From Forficula auricularia (lineage: Eukaryota; Arthropoda; Insecta; Dermaptera; Forficulidae): a stretch of 64,000 nucleotides of DNA. The notes under the pieces were generated by a model. That model ran no database searches and was not told where the DNA came from. It worked only from the letters and a program-made list of their open reading frames with translations. Location of the stretch: the NCBI GenBank assembly GCA_024734495.1, contig JALMQS010000722.1, positions 1,310,254 through 1,374,253 on the forward strand, read 5' to 3'. Shown in pieces: positions 63,131-64,000 of the stretch; the stretch's first letter is position 1; every line of letters starts with the position of its first letter. The position numbers were made by a program, and so were the translations under genes.

Positions 63131-63828
63131 GGATTTTAGAGCATAAAAAAATTTATTTAGCCCTTTTTTACTGCATATTAGTTGCATATTTCAGCATTTT
63201 TAACTTCATATTTTATGCCATATTATGGCAGTTTTTACTGCATAAAAATCCGGTCTCTAGTGATAATTTTAGAATAAAATCATTTGAATTCAGTGGCCTA
63301 TGATGATAGGGGGGGGGGGTTACCCCGGGCGCAGCTTCTTGGGGTCGCCAAACGTGTTTCGGACAAAGGATTATTTTCCTTTTCCTTAATATTTATTTTA
63401 ATGGTCTACATTCCATGCCGCGCCGCCAACTGAGTCCTCTTTCCGTTTTTGAACCTCCCACGTGTCAGCTGGTGTATTTTTTCCTCTCATTTATTTCATT
63501 GACTTTGTATTCAAGGTAGGGCTCATGGGATGAGTAACGGCAACGACAAACCGTTTCTTATGCCAAACTAACCGTAATTAAATACTAATTTCATATAGCC
63601 CAGTATATAGAGCAGCGGTCGGGGAACCAGGATAAAATGACCCCAAATGGGGTAATAATGAAACTATCGGGGGTAATAAGGACATTTTAAAAATTTGCTA
63701 TTTTATAAACTACATATTATAGTATTTTTACTTTGATAGCTTTTCCAGGAATTATTCAAAATCGTAAAATTAATAAAAGGTAAAAAAATATAAAAACATT
63801 AATAAAAGATATGCGTTTTTTTTGTCAT
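63131..63828. other. Repeat fragments
   Basis: Includes an end of foldback family C (about 63520-63600, TTTCTTATGCCAAACTAACC). Near 63613 is an apparent hAT-like left end, CAGCGGTCGGGGAACC. Nothing coding recognised. Confidence 0.4.
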
Positions 63829-64000
63829 ATTTTTTTTTTTTTTTATGATATTGATGTGATAAGGAGACACACCAGAAGGTCCATCCCCTAAAGGCCTGTA
63901 TGGGCTGGCCCCTCCATCGTGAAAAGAACAGAGTAGAAGGAAAAGAAGCCGGGATCACGAGCCAATCTCAGAAACTTAGATACAATCCAATATCCAATTT
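63829..64000 (-). mobile_element. tRNA-derived SINE, family 2, cut by window edge
   Basis: The T run (A tail) at about 63829-63844, then GATATTGATGTGATAAGGAG through GATCACGAGCCAATCTCAGA, matches 39703-39870. The tRNA-like head would lie beyond the window. Confidence 0.85.

Overview
The window is AT-rich nuclear DNA from an animal, very probably an arthropod and most likely an insect. The evidence is spliced genes with GT-AG introns, a Dolichyldiphosphatase 1 gene closest in layout to animal DOLPP1, mellifera-type mariner, DUF4817, Tc1-like and THAP sequences, tRNA-derived SINEs, and non-LTR retrotransposon tails. Nothing prokaryotic (operons, CRISPR, ribosome binding sites) is present, and I cannot name the species.

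Two host genes are supported, both on the + strand. (1) DOLPP1 at 2710-16368 has six coding exons that splice in frame to 247 residues with the complete lipid-phosphatase motif set. Its 744 coding bases are spread over 13.7 kb because four of the five introns are packed with transposons. (2) A RING-finger gene that I do not recognise has exons at about 41979-42002, 45164-45263 and 54050-54413, and perhaps a short last exon at 54565-54631.

The rest is mobile and repeated DNA, often nested. 1-2.7 kb holds repeat fragments and a G-rich tail. 2.7-16.4 kb is DOLPP1, with hAT MITEs, a DUF4817-type long-TIR element carrying a LINE, and foldback elements in its introns. 16.4-32 kb has MITEs, SINEs, a complete DUF4817 element (26.8-28.0 kb), a hAT-like element with a THAP-domain ORF (28.9-30.6 kb), and an element with repeated subterminal motifs (31.0-31.9 kb). 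33-44 kb is mostly large foldback elements, a LINE tail and a SINE. 42-54.6 kb is the RING gene with TE-filled introns. 56-61 kb is a nested stack of mariner, Helitron and foldback inside what may be one composite element. 61-64 kb has more repeat copies and a SINE cut by the window edge.

The most unusual aspect is the number of long inverted-repeat (foldback) units. At least a dozen have arms of 100-700 bp, and several carry a Penelope-like, hammerhead-like core of the form CTGANGA...GAAA. All coordinates were read by eye; TE boundaries are approximate unless a target-site duplication is quoted.
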